Assembly: GCA_019695435.1 (NCBI GenBank) | Contig: JACTVF010000187.1 | Location: 1-5,293 of the forward strand | Source of the DNA: Methanoregulaceae archaeon | Lineage (GTDB): Archaea > Halobacteriota > Methanomicrobia > Methanomicrobiales > Methanospirillaceae | Length of the DNA stretch: 5,293 nt | Reading direction: 5' to 3' | In this document: in pieces, positions 1 to 5,293 of the stretch | Layout: each line of letters begins with the position of its first letter | How positions within the stretch are numbered: the first letter of the stretch is position 1 | Notes under the pieces: model-generated | Databases searched by the model: none | What the model saw: the letters and a program-made list of their open reading frames with translations, nothing else | Told to the model about the DNA's origin: nothing | Position numbers and translations under genes: made by a program

Positions 1-559
1 CGAACCGGATCTTCCCCTGGTCTTTCATGCGCATCGCAATCTCGATATCATCCCCGGCATCGATGCACCGGTACATGCCGGCCCTCTTAAATGCGTCCTT
101 CCGGAATGCGGTATTGCAGCCGAGCGTATAATAGAAGGTGCGGCTGTAGTACCCGATACGGGAGAAGGTATTTGCAAGGAGAAGTGAGAAATGATTGCCG
201 ATGCTGTCCTCGATGGGGTAGACCGGGCCATAGACCTGGACCACGGACGGATCAGCAAAATCATTCCTGATGCGCTCGATCCAGTCCGGTGGCAGGATGC
301 AGTCGGCATCGGTCGATGCGATAATATCGCCCTTTGAGGCCACGACACCGTCGTTTCGTGCCCCGCCGACTTTTTTGCTTTTCTGGATAAAGACCTTGTC
401 GGCATACTTCCGGGCAATCTCGCAGGTCTTGTCCGTCGATCCCCCGTCAACCACGAGAACCTCGTACTCGCTTTTGCTGACGGTCTGGTGCGAGAGCGAG
501 ACCAGACACTGGGCGATATTCTCCTCTTCGTTGAATGACGGGATGATGACCGAGATCAT
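1..559 (-). CDS. Family 2 glycosyltransferase, N-terminal 186 residues (3' end outside window)
   Basis: The frame reads from an ATG at 559 to the left edge, giving 186 residues without a stop. It starts with the GT-A fold opening MISVIIPSFNEEENI, in which PSFNEE is the typical first nucleotide-sugar-binding strand. DGGSTDKT follows at residues 38-45, and TDADC at 83-87 supplies the DxD-type metal/nucleotide-binding motif. GCNTAFRKDAF at 147-157 and GDDIEIAMRM at 169-178 match the acceptor-side and catalytic-base region of GT2 enzymes. The protein should transfer a sugar from a nucleotide- or lipid-linked donor to a glycan or lipid at the cytoplasmic membrane face; donor and acceptor cannot be read from sequence. 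The start is well fixed: an in-frame TAA lies at 587-589, no other ATG, GTG or TTG lies between, and AGGAG sits at 573-577, 13 nt upstream. It lies 74 nt after the flavoprotein gene on the same strand, so co-transcription is likely. Any C-terminal membrane segments would lie beyond the window. Confidence 0.93.
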   Translation of the reverse strand, partial: MISVIIPSFNEEENIAQCLVSLSHQTVSKSEYEVLVVDGGSTDKTCEIARKYADKVFIQKSKKVGGARNDGVVASKGDIIASTDADCILPPDWIERIRNDFADPSVVQVYGPVYPIEDSIGNHFSLLLANTFSRIGYYSRTFYYTLGCNTAFRKDAFKRAGMYRCIDAGDDIEIAMRMKDQGKIRF

Positions 560-572
560 GCGGTATGAAAAA

Positions 573-577
573 CTCCT
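573..577 (-). promoter_or_regulatory. Shine-Dalgarno site of the glycosyltransferase gene
   Basis: On the minus strand AGGAG lies 13 nt before the ATG at 559. The spacing is a little long, but this is the only purine-rich site near the only available start codon, so it supports that start. Confidence 0.5.
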
Positions 578-598
578 GTACTTTTTTTAGGCTGGCGG

Positions 599-607
599 AT
601 TATAAGC
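599..607 (-). promoter_or_regulatory. Possible internal TATA box before the glycosyltransferase
   Basis: The minus strand reads GCTTATAAT in the 74-nt gap between the flavoprotein and the glycosyltransferase. Its centre near 603 would place transcription start about 26 nt downstream, near 576, right at the Shine-Dalgarno site. That would let the glycosyltransferase be transcribed apart from the flavoprotein. AT-rich matches of this length are common, so this is only a candidate. Confidence 0.3.
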
Positions 608-633
608 GTGCTGCCGGGAAAAGGAACTATCGC

Positions 634-1947
634 TCATGCCGGGTACGACTGCATAAAATCCAGCACGCTCCTGATGCACCCGTCCATGTTGAGGTACTCG
701 AACTGGGCAAACCGGCCCACAAGCGGGATGCCGAGTGTCCGGCAGTAGTCCCGGATGACACCCATATTCTTCTGGTATTCCCGGTCGTACACCACGTAGG
801 CGAACGGCTGGCGTACCACCGAGGCGAACACCACCTGGTCCGGTGTTGCAAGATCCATACCGGAGAGCATACCGGTGACCTCGGCGATCAGTTCCTCATC
901 GCTCATCTGCGCCACGGGGTCACCGGGCTGGTGCGTGATCTCGGCGAGGATGGCACTTGAGCCCTCCGGCGCCACGTGACGGCTGTACCTGGAGGGAAAC
1001 GAGACCCGGTTGGTCTTCCCGAGCGCCGGGTCGGGGATGTAGAGCCAGGAGTAGTCCGGGACGCTCCCGTGGATGCCAAGGTTAACGCAGACAAGCGAAT
1101 TGTATGTGAGGTTGTCGCAGGCCTTCCTGACTTCCTCCGGCACACCGGGAAGCGCTGCAACCAGGTGCTGGATGGGAATGGTGGAGATGATACGGTCCGC
1201 TTCGATCGTTTCCGTGCCGTTGCTGATAAGCCACCGCGCACCGTGTTTCCTGATCGAACGGATCCGAAAAGCCGTCTTTATGTACCGCTCGACCGGCCGT
1301 GCGATCGCTTTTACGAGCGCTTCGATCCCGCCGTCAAGCGGGTAGGAGAAGACCGACTGGTGGGTGTACCCTTCGGTGCAGATACCGATCGCTGATTTGA
1401 TCACATCATCGACCGGTGGCCGCGGGATACGCCCGTCCACCCAGTGCAGGGACATTTTATCGGTCGGGTACTTCCAGATCTTCTCGTTGTACGGTACCAT
1501 GTAGCATTCGGCAATACCCCTGCCGAACGTATAGTAGATCCAGTCGCGGAAGGTCTCGGGATCTGCCAGTTCGCCTTTTTCAACGGCGATAAGGGTCTTG
1601 ACAAACTCACTGATGCAGAAGAACCGGTCCTCGGGAGGCAGGTCAGAAAGCCCGTTTTCGAAGGGGTACTTCACGTAACGGCCTTTGTAGAAGATCTTCG
1701 TGTTCCGGGCGTTCTGCTGCTCGTTTCCCCGGATCATCTGCCGCATGAACACGAGGACTTCGGTGTCCCGCGAAAAAATGATGTGCGAACCGCCGATATC
1801 AAATGTGAATCCCTTGTCGGTACGTGACCGGCAGAGCCCGCCGTATTCCGGCTCTGCTTCAATGACAACAAGGTCTGTGCCTTTTTCGTGCAGGAGCCGG
1901 GCCAGCGTAAGGCCGGATAATCCGCCCCCGAGAATTGCTGTTTTCAC
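634..1947 (-). CDS. FAD-dependent amine-oxidase-fold flavoprotein (protoporphyrinogen oxidase / UDP-galactopyranose mutase-like)
   Basis: A 437-residue soluble protein. Residues 5-18 (ILGGGLSGLTLARL) are a Rossmann GxGxxG dinucleotide-binding motif. E30 ends the second strand and would bind the adenosine ribose, and YGGLCRS (35-41) and DIGGSHIIF (50-58) complete the FAD site usual in the NAD(P)-binding_8/amino-oxidase families. YMVPYNEKIW (149-158) and YPLDGG (202-207) are typical of the HemY-like branch (COG1232). The C-terminal GRFAQFEYLNMDG (411-423) is the second FAD-contact motif and resembles the GR...Y.nMD end of UDP-galactopyranose mutases. Haem synthesis is an unlikely role: homologues like this often sit in polysaccharide gene clusters, and the next gene here is a glycosyltransferase. 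I infer a redox or mutase-type step on a sugar or polyprenyl substrate; the reaction is unknown. The start is GTG at 1947. The nearby ATG (minus strand, 7 nt upstream) is out of frame, and no Shine-Dalgarno sequence precedes the GTG, consistent with a leaderless mRNA. Confidence 0.9.
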   Translation of the reverse strand: MKTAILGGGLSGLTLARLLHEKGTDLVVIEAEPEYGGLCRSRTDKGFTFDIGGSHIIFSRDTEVLVFMRQMIRGNEQQNARNTKIFYKGRYVKYPFENGLSDLPPEDRFFCISEFVKTLIAVEKGELADPETFRDWIYYTFGRGIAECYMVPYNEKIWKYPTDKMSLHWVDGRIPRPPVDDVIKSAIGICTEGYTHQSVFSYPLDGGIEALVKAIARPVERYIKTAFRIRSIRKHGARWLISNGTETIEADRIISTIPIQHLVAALPGVPEEVRKACDNLTYNSLVCVNLGIHGSVPDYSWLYIPDPALGKTNRVSFPSRYSRHVAPEGSSAILAEITHQPGDPVAQMSDEELIAEVTGMLSGMDLATPDQVVFASVVRQPFAYVVYDREYQKNMGVIRDYCRTLGIPLVGRFAQFEYLNMDGCIRSVLDFMQSYPA

Positions 1948-1970
1948 TGCCCATGTGTTGGTGGGCTGAA

Positions 1971-1976
1971 TTTATA
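1971..1976 (-). promoter_or_regulatory. TATA box for the flavoprotein gene (probably leaderless transcript)
   Basis: The minus strand reads TTCTATAAATTC, with TATAAA at 1976-1971. The box centre is about 26.5 nt before the first base of the GTG start at 1947. Archaeal TATA boxes are centred 26-27 nt upstream of transcription start, so the mRNA would begin at or within a base or two of the start codon. The missing Shine-Dalgarno sequence agrees. The upstream BRE (GGTGAATTC) is weak. The element is nearly symmetrical (GAATT-TATAG-AATTC, 1968-1982), so it could also be read on the plus strand toward the permease. Confidence 0.6.
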
Positions 1977-2038
1977 GAATTCACCCTGACTGTGCCTGAT
2001 CTGCGAACTCCCGTACCCGTGCGCACTTCATCTTTGGT

Positions 2039-2059
2039 TTACCGGAATCAAAACGGTAA
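2039..2059. repeat. Inverted repeat TTACCG / CGGTAA upstream of the permease
   Basis: TTACCG at 2039-2044 and CGGTAA at 2054-2059 are perfect 6-bp inverted arms around a 9-nt spacer. The right arm touches the 17-nt palindrome that follows. The position, about 55-75 nt before the permease start, fits a regulator-binding site or an mRNA leader hairpin. No protein is identified. Confidence 0.4.
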
Positions 2060-2075
2060 TGTTATGCAATAACAT
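2059..2075. promoter_or_regulatory. Perfect 17-nt palindrome, candidate operator of the permease
   Basis: ATGTTATGCAATAACAT is a perfect inverted repeat with 7-bp arms and a 3-nt GCA centre. It ends 38 nt before the permease GTG and 15 nt or more before its Shine-Dalgarno site. Size and symmetry fit binding by a dimeric helix-turn-helix repressor, and the site lies where the TATA/BRE or start region of the permease promoter would be expected. No clean TATA box is visible here, so the promoter may overlap the palindrome. No regulator gene lies in the window. The operator role is inferred. Confidence 0.45.
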
Positions 2076-2098
2076 GGCAGAGTTATTTGACATACCCC

Positions 2099-2104
2099 GG
2101 AGGG
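2099..2104 (+). promoter_or_regulatory. Strong Shine-Dalgarno site of the permease gene
   Basis: GGAGGG lies 9 nt before the GTG at 2114 and decides that start. It implies a transcript with a real leader, in contrast to the divergent flavoprotein gene. Confidence 0.75.
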
Positions 2105-2113
2105 TAGATCAAA

Positions 2114-3697
2114 GTGGATTTGAGTATTCAGTTTATCCTGGCCATCCTGCCTATTCTTTTGATCTTTATCGGACTGGTTTTCTTCAGGCAGTCCGGGACA
2201 TTGATGGGCATCCTCGGATGGATTTTGACAGTTATCATCGCGGTCATCTTCTTCCAGACCAGTCTTCCTGTTGCACTGGCGGCGTCATGGTGCGGCGTGC
2301 TCTCTTCTTTTGGGATCTCGCTGATGGTGCTCTTTACCATCCTGCAGGTTACCATGATGGACGTGACCGGTGCGATCAGCAGCATCACGGCGTACATCAA
2401 AACGGTCGCTGCGGAACGGTACGAACAGATCATGATCCTTAACGTTGGCTTTGGGACGTTTCTGGTATCCATCGGGGCAACACCGGTAACAATGCTTCCG
2501 CCCATCATGCTTGCGCTCGGGTTCTCACCCCTAGCTGCGGTCGCTCTGCCCTGTATGGGATATGACCCGCTGACCTCGTTCTCACTGCTTGCCGTGCCGA
2601 TCACCCTGCCGGCATCGGTCTTTGGCCTAAACGTGAGTACGCTTGGGATTACGGTTGCATGGTTCCTGCCGGTGATCTCAACCTGTATCGCGCTCTCCAT
2701 GCTCTGGGTCGCCGATGGTTTTTCTGGTGTAAAAAAAGGATTTTTTACGGCACTTGTCTCCGGCCTGACACTCGGGCTCTGCGCAATCCTCTTCGTGCAC
2801 ATCCTCCCGGCTTCGGCCATCGGCCTTGTTGGTGTCTTCTCCGGCCTTGTCACCGTTGTAGTCCTTCTCCTGATGAGGAAGATCCGGGGCAGGCCGTTAG
2901 AGATTGCTGACCCGGCAGCCGTTTCAGCAGCCGTTAAGGAACGGAAAAACAAGATGCCTCTCTGGAAGGCATCGCTTCCCTGGCTGGTCCTCGTGATCTT
3001 CTGTATCATAATCAGTATCCCCATCATCCAGGGGGACCTGCATGCGTTCCTCGGCAACCTGCAGAAGATCCCGGTCATGGCCGACCAGATCGTTGACTTA
3101 AAACTCTTAAACCAGGCGTACTTCTGGGTGCTTGTGAGCACACTTATTACCGCTCCCATCCTGATCCGGTCAAAAGGTGAGGCAAAGAAGATCACCTCGC
3201 TCTGGCTGAGGCGGGCGTGGAGCCCGACTCTTGCCGCGATGGTCTTTTTCGCCATAGCCTACGTGATGGACTGGTCGGGAAAATCAGTGATCAACGGCAC
3301 GCTCACCTTTGCCACAGGTGCATCCGGGTTTAACATGAACGTTGTGATCGGCCTCGTACTCGCGCTCGTGTTCGGTCTAGCGTTCCCGTTAGTAAGTCCA
3401 TCGCTGGGACTGTTCGGGTCGTTTGTCTCGGGCAGCGAGACCTCTTCCAATGTTATGTTCTATGGCATCCTCAAAAAATCGACCGATGTCCTCAATCTTG
3501 ACTTTATGAAAGTCTATGCAGCCCATATGGTTGCAGGAGGCATTGCGTCAGGTATTGCAGTCGCAAAGATTGTCAATGCTGCAGCCGTAGTCGATAAGAT
3601 TGGCATTGAGGGTGAAGTCGTCCGAAAGGTTGCACCTGTTGCAATCCTGCTGACGATCGTCACCGGAGTTATGCTGGTGCTGATGCTGATCTTCTAA
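2114..3697 (+). CDS. L-lactate permease family carrier (LctP/LldP type)
   Basis: A 527-residue, very hydrophobic protein; bacterial LldP is about 550. Membrane segments begin at residues 5-24 and 30-47 and continue to the C-terminus (about 505-527), interrupted by a charged loop at roughly 255-285. Family signatures are visible: a conserved Gly/Pro-rich core with GATPVTMLPP and PCMGYDPLTS in the first half, and SGSETSSN at 439-446 preceded by FPLVSPSLGLFGSF, equivalent to the GSDTSSN region of bacterial lactate permeases. The C-terminal part AAHMVAGGIASGIAVAKIVNAAAVV matches the position of the NSSGGVMGKMISPQSIVVA stretch of LldP, although the KMISPQS part is replaced by VAKIVNA. Family members import lactate, and some glycolate, by proton symport across the cytoplasmic membrane. 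The substrate here is unproven given that divergence. The start is GTG with GGAGGG 9 nt upstream. No lactate dehydrogenase or regulator lies nearby; the gene appears monocistronic and ends in T-runs. Confidence 0.88.
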   Translation: MDLSIQFILAILPILLIFIGLVFFRQSGTLMGILGWILTVIIAVIFFQTSLPVALAASWCGVLSSFGISLMVLFTILQVTMMDVTGAISSITAYIKTVAAERYEQIMILNVGFGTFLVSIGATPVTMLPPIMLALGFSPLAAVALPCMGYDPLTSFSLLAVPITLPASVFGLNVSTLGITVAWFLPVISTCIALSMLWVADGFSGVKKGFFTALVSGLTLGLCAILFVHILPASAIGLVGVFSGLVTVVVLLLMRKIRGRPLEIADPAAVSAAVKERKNKMPLWKASLPWLVLVIFCIIISIPIIQGDLHAFLGNLQKIPVMADQIVDLKLLNQAYFWVLVSTLITAPILIRSKGEAKKITSLWLRRAWSPTLAAMVFFAIAYVMDWSGKSVINGTLTFATGASGFNMNVVIGLVLALVFGLAFPLVSPSLGLFGSFVSGSETSSNVMFYGILKKSTDVLNLDFMKVYAAHMVAGGIASGIAVAKIVNAAAVVDKIGIEGEVVRKVAPVAILLTIVTGVMLVLMLIF

Positions 3698-3716
3698 TCT
3701 TTTTACTTGTTTTTTA
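3698..3716 (+). terminator. T-run terminator of the permease gene
   Basis: Two T-tracts, 3700-3704 and 3710-3715, follow directly after the TAA stop at 3695-3697. Closely spaced T-runs without a required hairpin are the usual archaeal termination signal. Confidence 0.65.
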
Positions 3717-3903
3717 TCATGTACATTGCTAGGAAATCAGGTACAAAAAAACGGTTCTTCATAAATCCTCTTGGATTCTTCTGACGCTTTTAGAGGTTAC
3801 GGCAATTCCTGCCTTCGCCCCCGCAGCTTATGTATCCCCCAAATTGCGATAGTGCCTCATACGGTAAGCGGGACAAGTTCAACCCGAACCGGAGTAATAA
3901 AAT

Positions 3904-3970
3904 GGGAGTCAAGGGGTTGCACCCCTTGGGTTGCCTCCCCCCTTTGGGGGAGAGAGGAGGTCACCCCCTC
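3904..3970. repeat. GC-rich hairpin cluster, possible dispersed intergenic element
   Basis: The first hairpin is perfect: CAAGGGGT (3910-3917), TGC loop, ACCCCTTG (3921-3928). The second is perfect: CTCCCCC (3935-3941), CTTT loop, GGGGGAG (3946-3952). The third has one mismatch: GAGGAGG (3954-3960), TCA loop, CCCCCTC (3964-3970). GGGTTGC also recurs directly at 3914-3920 and 3928-3934, giving a 14-nt period. GGGAG (3904-3908) can pair with CTCCC (3935-3939), enclosing the first hairpin and excluding the second. The base composition differs sharply from the AT-rich flanks. It may be a REP-like element or a transcript-end structure; the function is unknown. Confidence 0.55.
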
Positions 3971-4037
3971 GCACATCAGTGAAATTTCAAGGCACCGGTT
4001 TTAGGTGAGATTTTCTCCAGAGCCAATATAGTATACC

Positions 4038-4068
4038 TAACATCACCATGCGCATCAATGGTGAGTTA
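4038..4068. repeat. Bulged 11-bp stem-loop
   Basis: TAAC(A)TCACCAT at 4038-4049 pairs with ATGGTGAGTTA at 4058-4068 around an 8-nt loop (GCGCATCA), with one bulged A at 4042. It lies just after a TATA-like sequence (AATATAGTATACC, 4025-4037) and about 45 nt beyond the ilvN T-run. It could be a DNA-binding site, a 3'-UTR hairpin of either convergent transcript, or part of a small RNA. Function not assigned. Confidence 0.45.
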
Positions 4069-4112
4069 ACCCCGAGGGCACTCGTTTCTGGTGGTTCCCG
4101 TTCAGTAATTGC

Positions 4113-4120
4113 TAAAAAAT
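4113..4120 (-). terminator. T-run terminator after ilvN
   Basis: The minus strand reads ATTTTTTAG, with six T at 4119-4114, starting 4 nt after the ilvN TAA (4126-4124). This supports the ilvBN transcript ending here, without a following ilvC. Confidence 0.55.
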
Positions 4121-4123
4121 AGA

Positions 4124-4627
4124 TTATTTGCTGCTCGTCACGGTCTTCGTGCCGCGCAAAATCCCGATCCGCCCGGTCCGTATCAGTTCCTTGATCCCGA
4201 ACTGGCGGAGCAGTTTCTCCATCGCGTTGATCTTGTCAGTATCTCCGACTACCTGGAGGATCACCGACCGTGCACCCACGTCCACGATCTGGGCGCGGAA
4301 GATGGTCGCGATCTGCATGATCTCCGCACGGGTCGTACCCTGATCAGCGGTCACCTTGAACATCACCAGCTCGCGTTCGACCCGCTCGTTATCGGTCAGG
4401 TCGGATACTTTGATCACATCGATGAGCTTGTTGAGCTGCTTCATTACCTGCTCGACCTGCGCATCGTCACCGATCACAACAATGGTGATCCGGCTCATGT
4501 CCGGTTCCTCGCAGGGGCCGACCGCCAGGCTTTCGATGTTAAACCCGCGCCGGGAGAAGAGGCCCGTGACCCGGGAGAGGACACCGGCCTTATTCTCCAC
4601 AAGGATGGATAACGTGTGCGGCTTCAT
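4124..4627 (-). CDS. ilvN: Acetolactate synthase (acetohydroxyacid synthase) small regulatory subunit
   Basis: A complete 167-residue protein, the normal length for IlvN/IlvH (E. coli IlvH is 163). Residues 4 to about 75 form an ACT domain: TLSILVENKAGVLSRVTGLF, then RRGFNIESLAVGP. N12, G15 and N30 correspond to the valine-contact positions known from E. coli IlvH, so feedback inhibition by a branched-chain amino acid is expected. Residues from about 85 (ELVMFKV) form the C-terminal ALS_ss_C domain, ending near LIRTGRIGILRG. The subunit binds the catalytic large subunit, raises its activity and confers feedback control in valine, leucine and isoleucine synthesis. ATG at 4627 overlaps the ilvB stop as ATGA, so translation is probably coupled. 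Only a weak G-run (4639-4644) precedes it. The frame stays open upstream to about 4885, but that part is out-of-frame ilvB sequence without family similarity. Confidence 0.96.
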   Translation of the reverse strand: MKPHTLSILVENKAGVLSRVTGLFSRRGFNIESLAVGPCEEPDMSRITIVVIGDDAQVEQVMKQLNKLIDVIKVSDLTDNERVERELVMFKVTADQGTTRAEIMQIATIFRAQIVDVGARSVILQVVGDTDKINAMEKLLRQFGIKELIRTGRIGILRGTKTVTSSK

Positions 4628-5293
4628 GATGGCGGATGCCCCCCGATCATCTCGTTGATCGCAGCCCCGGCCGGCACCATCGGGAACACGTTCTCCTCCC
4701 GCTCGATCCGGAAGTCCAGCACGAACGGCCCGTCGCAGTCCACTGCGGCTTTTAAAGCCGGCATCACATCGTCGCAGGACTCCACTTTGATGCCATCGAT
4801 GCCGTACGCCTGCCCGATCTTCACAAATTCGACCGGTGGGAGCTCCGTGTACGAGTAGCGCCGGTCGTAGAAGAGCTCCTGCCACTGGCGCACCATGCCG
4901 AGGTACATGTTGTTCAAGATCGCGATCTTCACCGGGATCCTGTACTGCGCCACGGTTCCCATCTCCTGGATGTTCATCTGGATACTCCCGTCGCCGGCCA
5001 CGTCAAAGACCGGGAGATCAGGCCGGGCAAAGTGTGCCCCGATGGCCGCAGGGAACCCATAACCCATAGTACCAAGGCCGCCCGACGTGATCCACGTACG
5101 GGGCTGGCGGAAACAGAAGTACTGTGCGGTCCACATCTGGTTCTGGCCCACCTCGGACACGATCACTGCCTCGCCCTTTAACAGTTCATTCATCTGCTGG
5201 AGGATGAACTGGGGATGCAGGCAACCGTTGTCCTTCCCGTACCGGAGCGGGTGGTGCTGCTTCCAGTGCTTTATTTTTTTCTGCCATGCTTCG
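4624..5293 (-). CDS. ilvB: Acetolactate synthase (acetohydroxyacid synthase) large catalytic subunit, C-terminal 222 residues
   Basis: The 5' part lies beyond the right edge; the frame is open from base 5292 to TGA at 4626-4624. What remains is the C-terminal thiamine-diphosphate-binding domain. In this fragment, GQNQMW and SGGLGTMGYGFPAAIGA are followed by GDGS at residues 100-103 and NN at 127-128, the GDG-NN motif that binds Mg and the ThDP diphosphate. MYLGMVRQWQELF follows, whose Trp (137) marks true acetohydroxyacid synthases and favours 2-ketobutyrate as acceptor. The C-terminus has VENVFPMV-like sequence (EENVFPMVPAG). The enzyme joins two pyruvates to 2-acetolactate, or pyruvate plus 2-ketobutyrate to 2-aceto-2-hydroxybutyrate, in the cytoplasm. 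Full-length family members are about 560-590 residues, so roughly 60 percent is missing. The stop overlaps the ilvN start by ATGA, indicating one operon. The ATG at 5193 is internal, not the start. Confidence 0.97.
   Translation of the reverse strand, partial: EAWQKKIKHWKQHHPLRYGKDNGCLHPQFILQQMNELLKGEAVIVSEVGQNQMWTAQYFCFRQPRTWITSGGLGTMGYGFPAAIGAHFARPDLPVFDVAGDGSIQMNIQEMGTVAQYRIPVKIAILNNMYLGMVRQWQELFYDRRYSYTELPPVEFVKIGQAYGIDGIKVESCDDVMPALKAAVDCDGPFVLDFRIEREENVFPMVPAGAAINEMIGGHPPS

Larger units (their letters stand above)
3717..4112. other. Convergent intergenic region without a convincing gene
   Basis: About 400 nt between the terminators of the permease (plus) and ilvN (minus). It holds a weak hairpin AATCC-TCTT-GGATT (3764-3777), a GC-rich hairpin cluster (3904-3970), a TATA-like stretch near 4025-4037 and a bulged stem-loop (4038-4068). 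A 77-codon open frame at 3771-4004 lacks a ribosome-binding site and protein-like composition. No tRNA or C/D-box RNA pattern was recognised. Confidence 0.6.

Noticed and set aside
25..450. Minus-strand open frame of 141 codons, and plus-strand frames across 270-960
   Set aside because: Shadow frames over the glycosyltransferase and flavoprotein genes; Arg/Ser/Pro-rich or low-complexity translations with no family features.
2128..3255. Open frame of 375 codons antisense to the permease
   Set aside because: It lies wholly opposite a clear membrane-protein gene. Its predicted protein is Ser/Thr/Arg/Met-rich without domains, and GC-biased third positions of the sense gene readily create such antisense frames.
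3744..3777. Hairpin AATCC-TCTT-GGATT plus a T-run as an intrinsic terminator on the minus strand
   Set aside because: The stem is only 5 bp, the T-run lies about 13 nt away, and no minus-strand gene ends there.
3878..3900. tRNA-like T-arm (CGGG ... TTCAA ... CCCG)
   Set aside because: The loop is 10 nt rather than 7, and no acceptor stem, D-arm or anticodon arm can be built around it on either strand.
3904..3970. CRISPR repeat or insertion-sequence end
   Set aside because: No spaced direct repeats, no transposase remnant and no target-site duplication were seen; the structure is a compact hairpin set.
3771..4004. Open frame of 77 codons in the convergent intergenic region
   Set aside because: No true ribosome-binding site, composition unlike a protein, and it runs straight through the hairpin cluster.
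4628..4885. N-terminal extension of ilvN giving a 253-residue protein
   Set aside because: This part is an alternative frame inside ilvB. The ACT domain begins only at the ATG at 4627, which forms an ATGA overlap, and 167 residues is the family length.

Overview
The window looks like chromosomal DNA of a euryarchaeon, most plausibly a methanogen of the Methanomicrobiales (Methanoregula-like). This rests on AT-rich TATA-type promoter elements, T-run terminators, moderately GC-rich genes with frequent GTG starts, and archaeal-looking versions of common genes. Genus placement is an impression, not something the sequence proves.

There are five protein genes in three blocks. (1) Positions 1-1947, minus strand: an FAD-dependent, protoporphyrinogen-oxidase/UDP-galactopyranose-mutase-like flavoprotein (634-1947), followed 74 nt downstream by a family 2 glycosyltransferase (1-559) that runs off the left edge. 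This pair fits a surface-polysaccharide or glycan-assembly locus. (2) Positions 2114-3697, plus strand: a polytopic membrane carrier of the L-lactate permease (LctP/LldP) family. It is divergent from the flavoprotein across a 166-nt promoter region. (3) Positions 4124-5293, minus strand: the end of acetolactate synthase large subunit (ilvB, cut by the right edge) overlapping by ATGA with the complete small subunit ilvN. Together they catalyse the first common step of branched-chain amino-acid synthesis.

The divergent region (1948-2113) holds a TATA box placed so that the flavoprotein mRNA would begin at its GTG codon (leaderless). In front of the permease it holds two inverted repeats, one a perfect 17-nt palindrome. 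The permease itself has a strong Shine-Dalgarno site. The 426-nt convergent gap (3698-4123) has T-run terminators at both ends and, between them, a GC-rich cluster of hairpins with mutually exclusive pairings and a separate long stem-loop next to a TATA-like element. I see no convincing gene there.

I found no CRISPR array, insertion sequence, tRNA or rRNA, and no clearly new multi-gene system. The items most worth a second look are the non-coding structures in the two intergenic regions and the presence of a lactate-permease-family carrier if the host is a methanogen.
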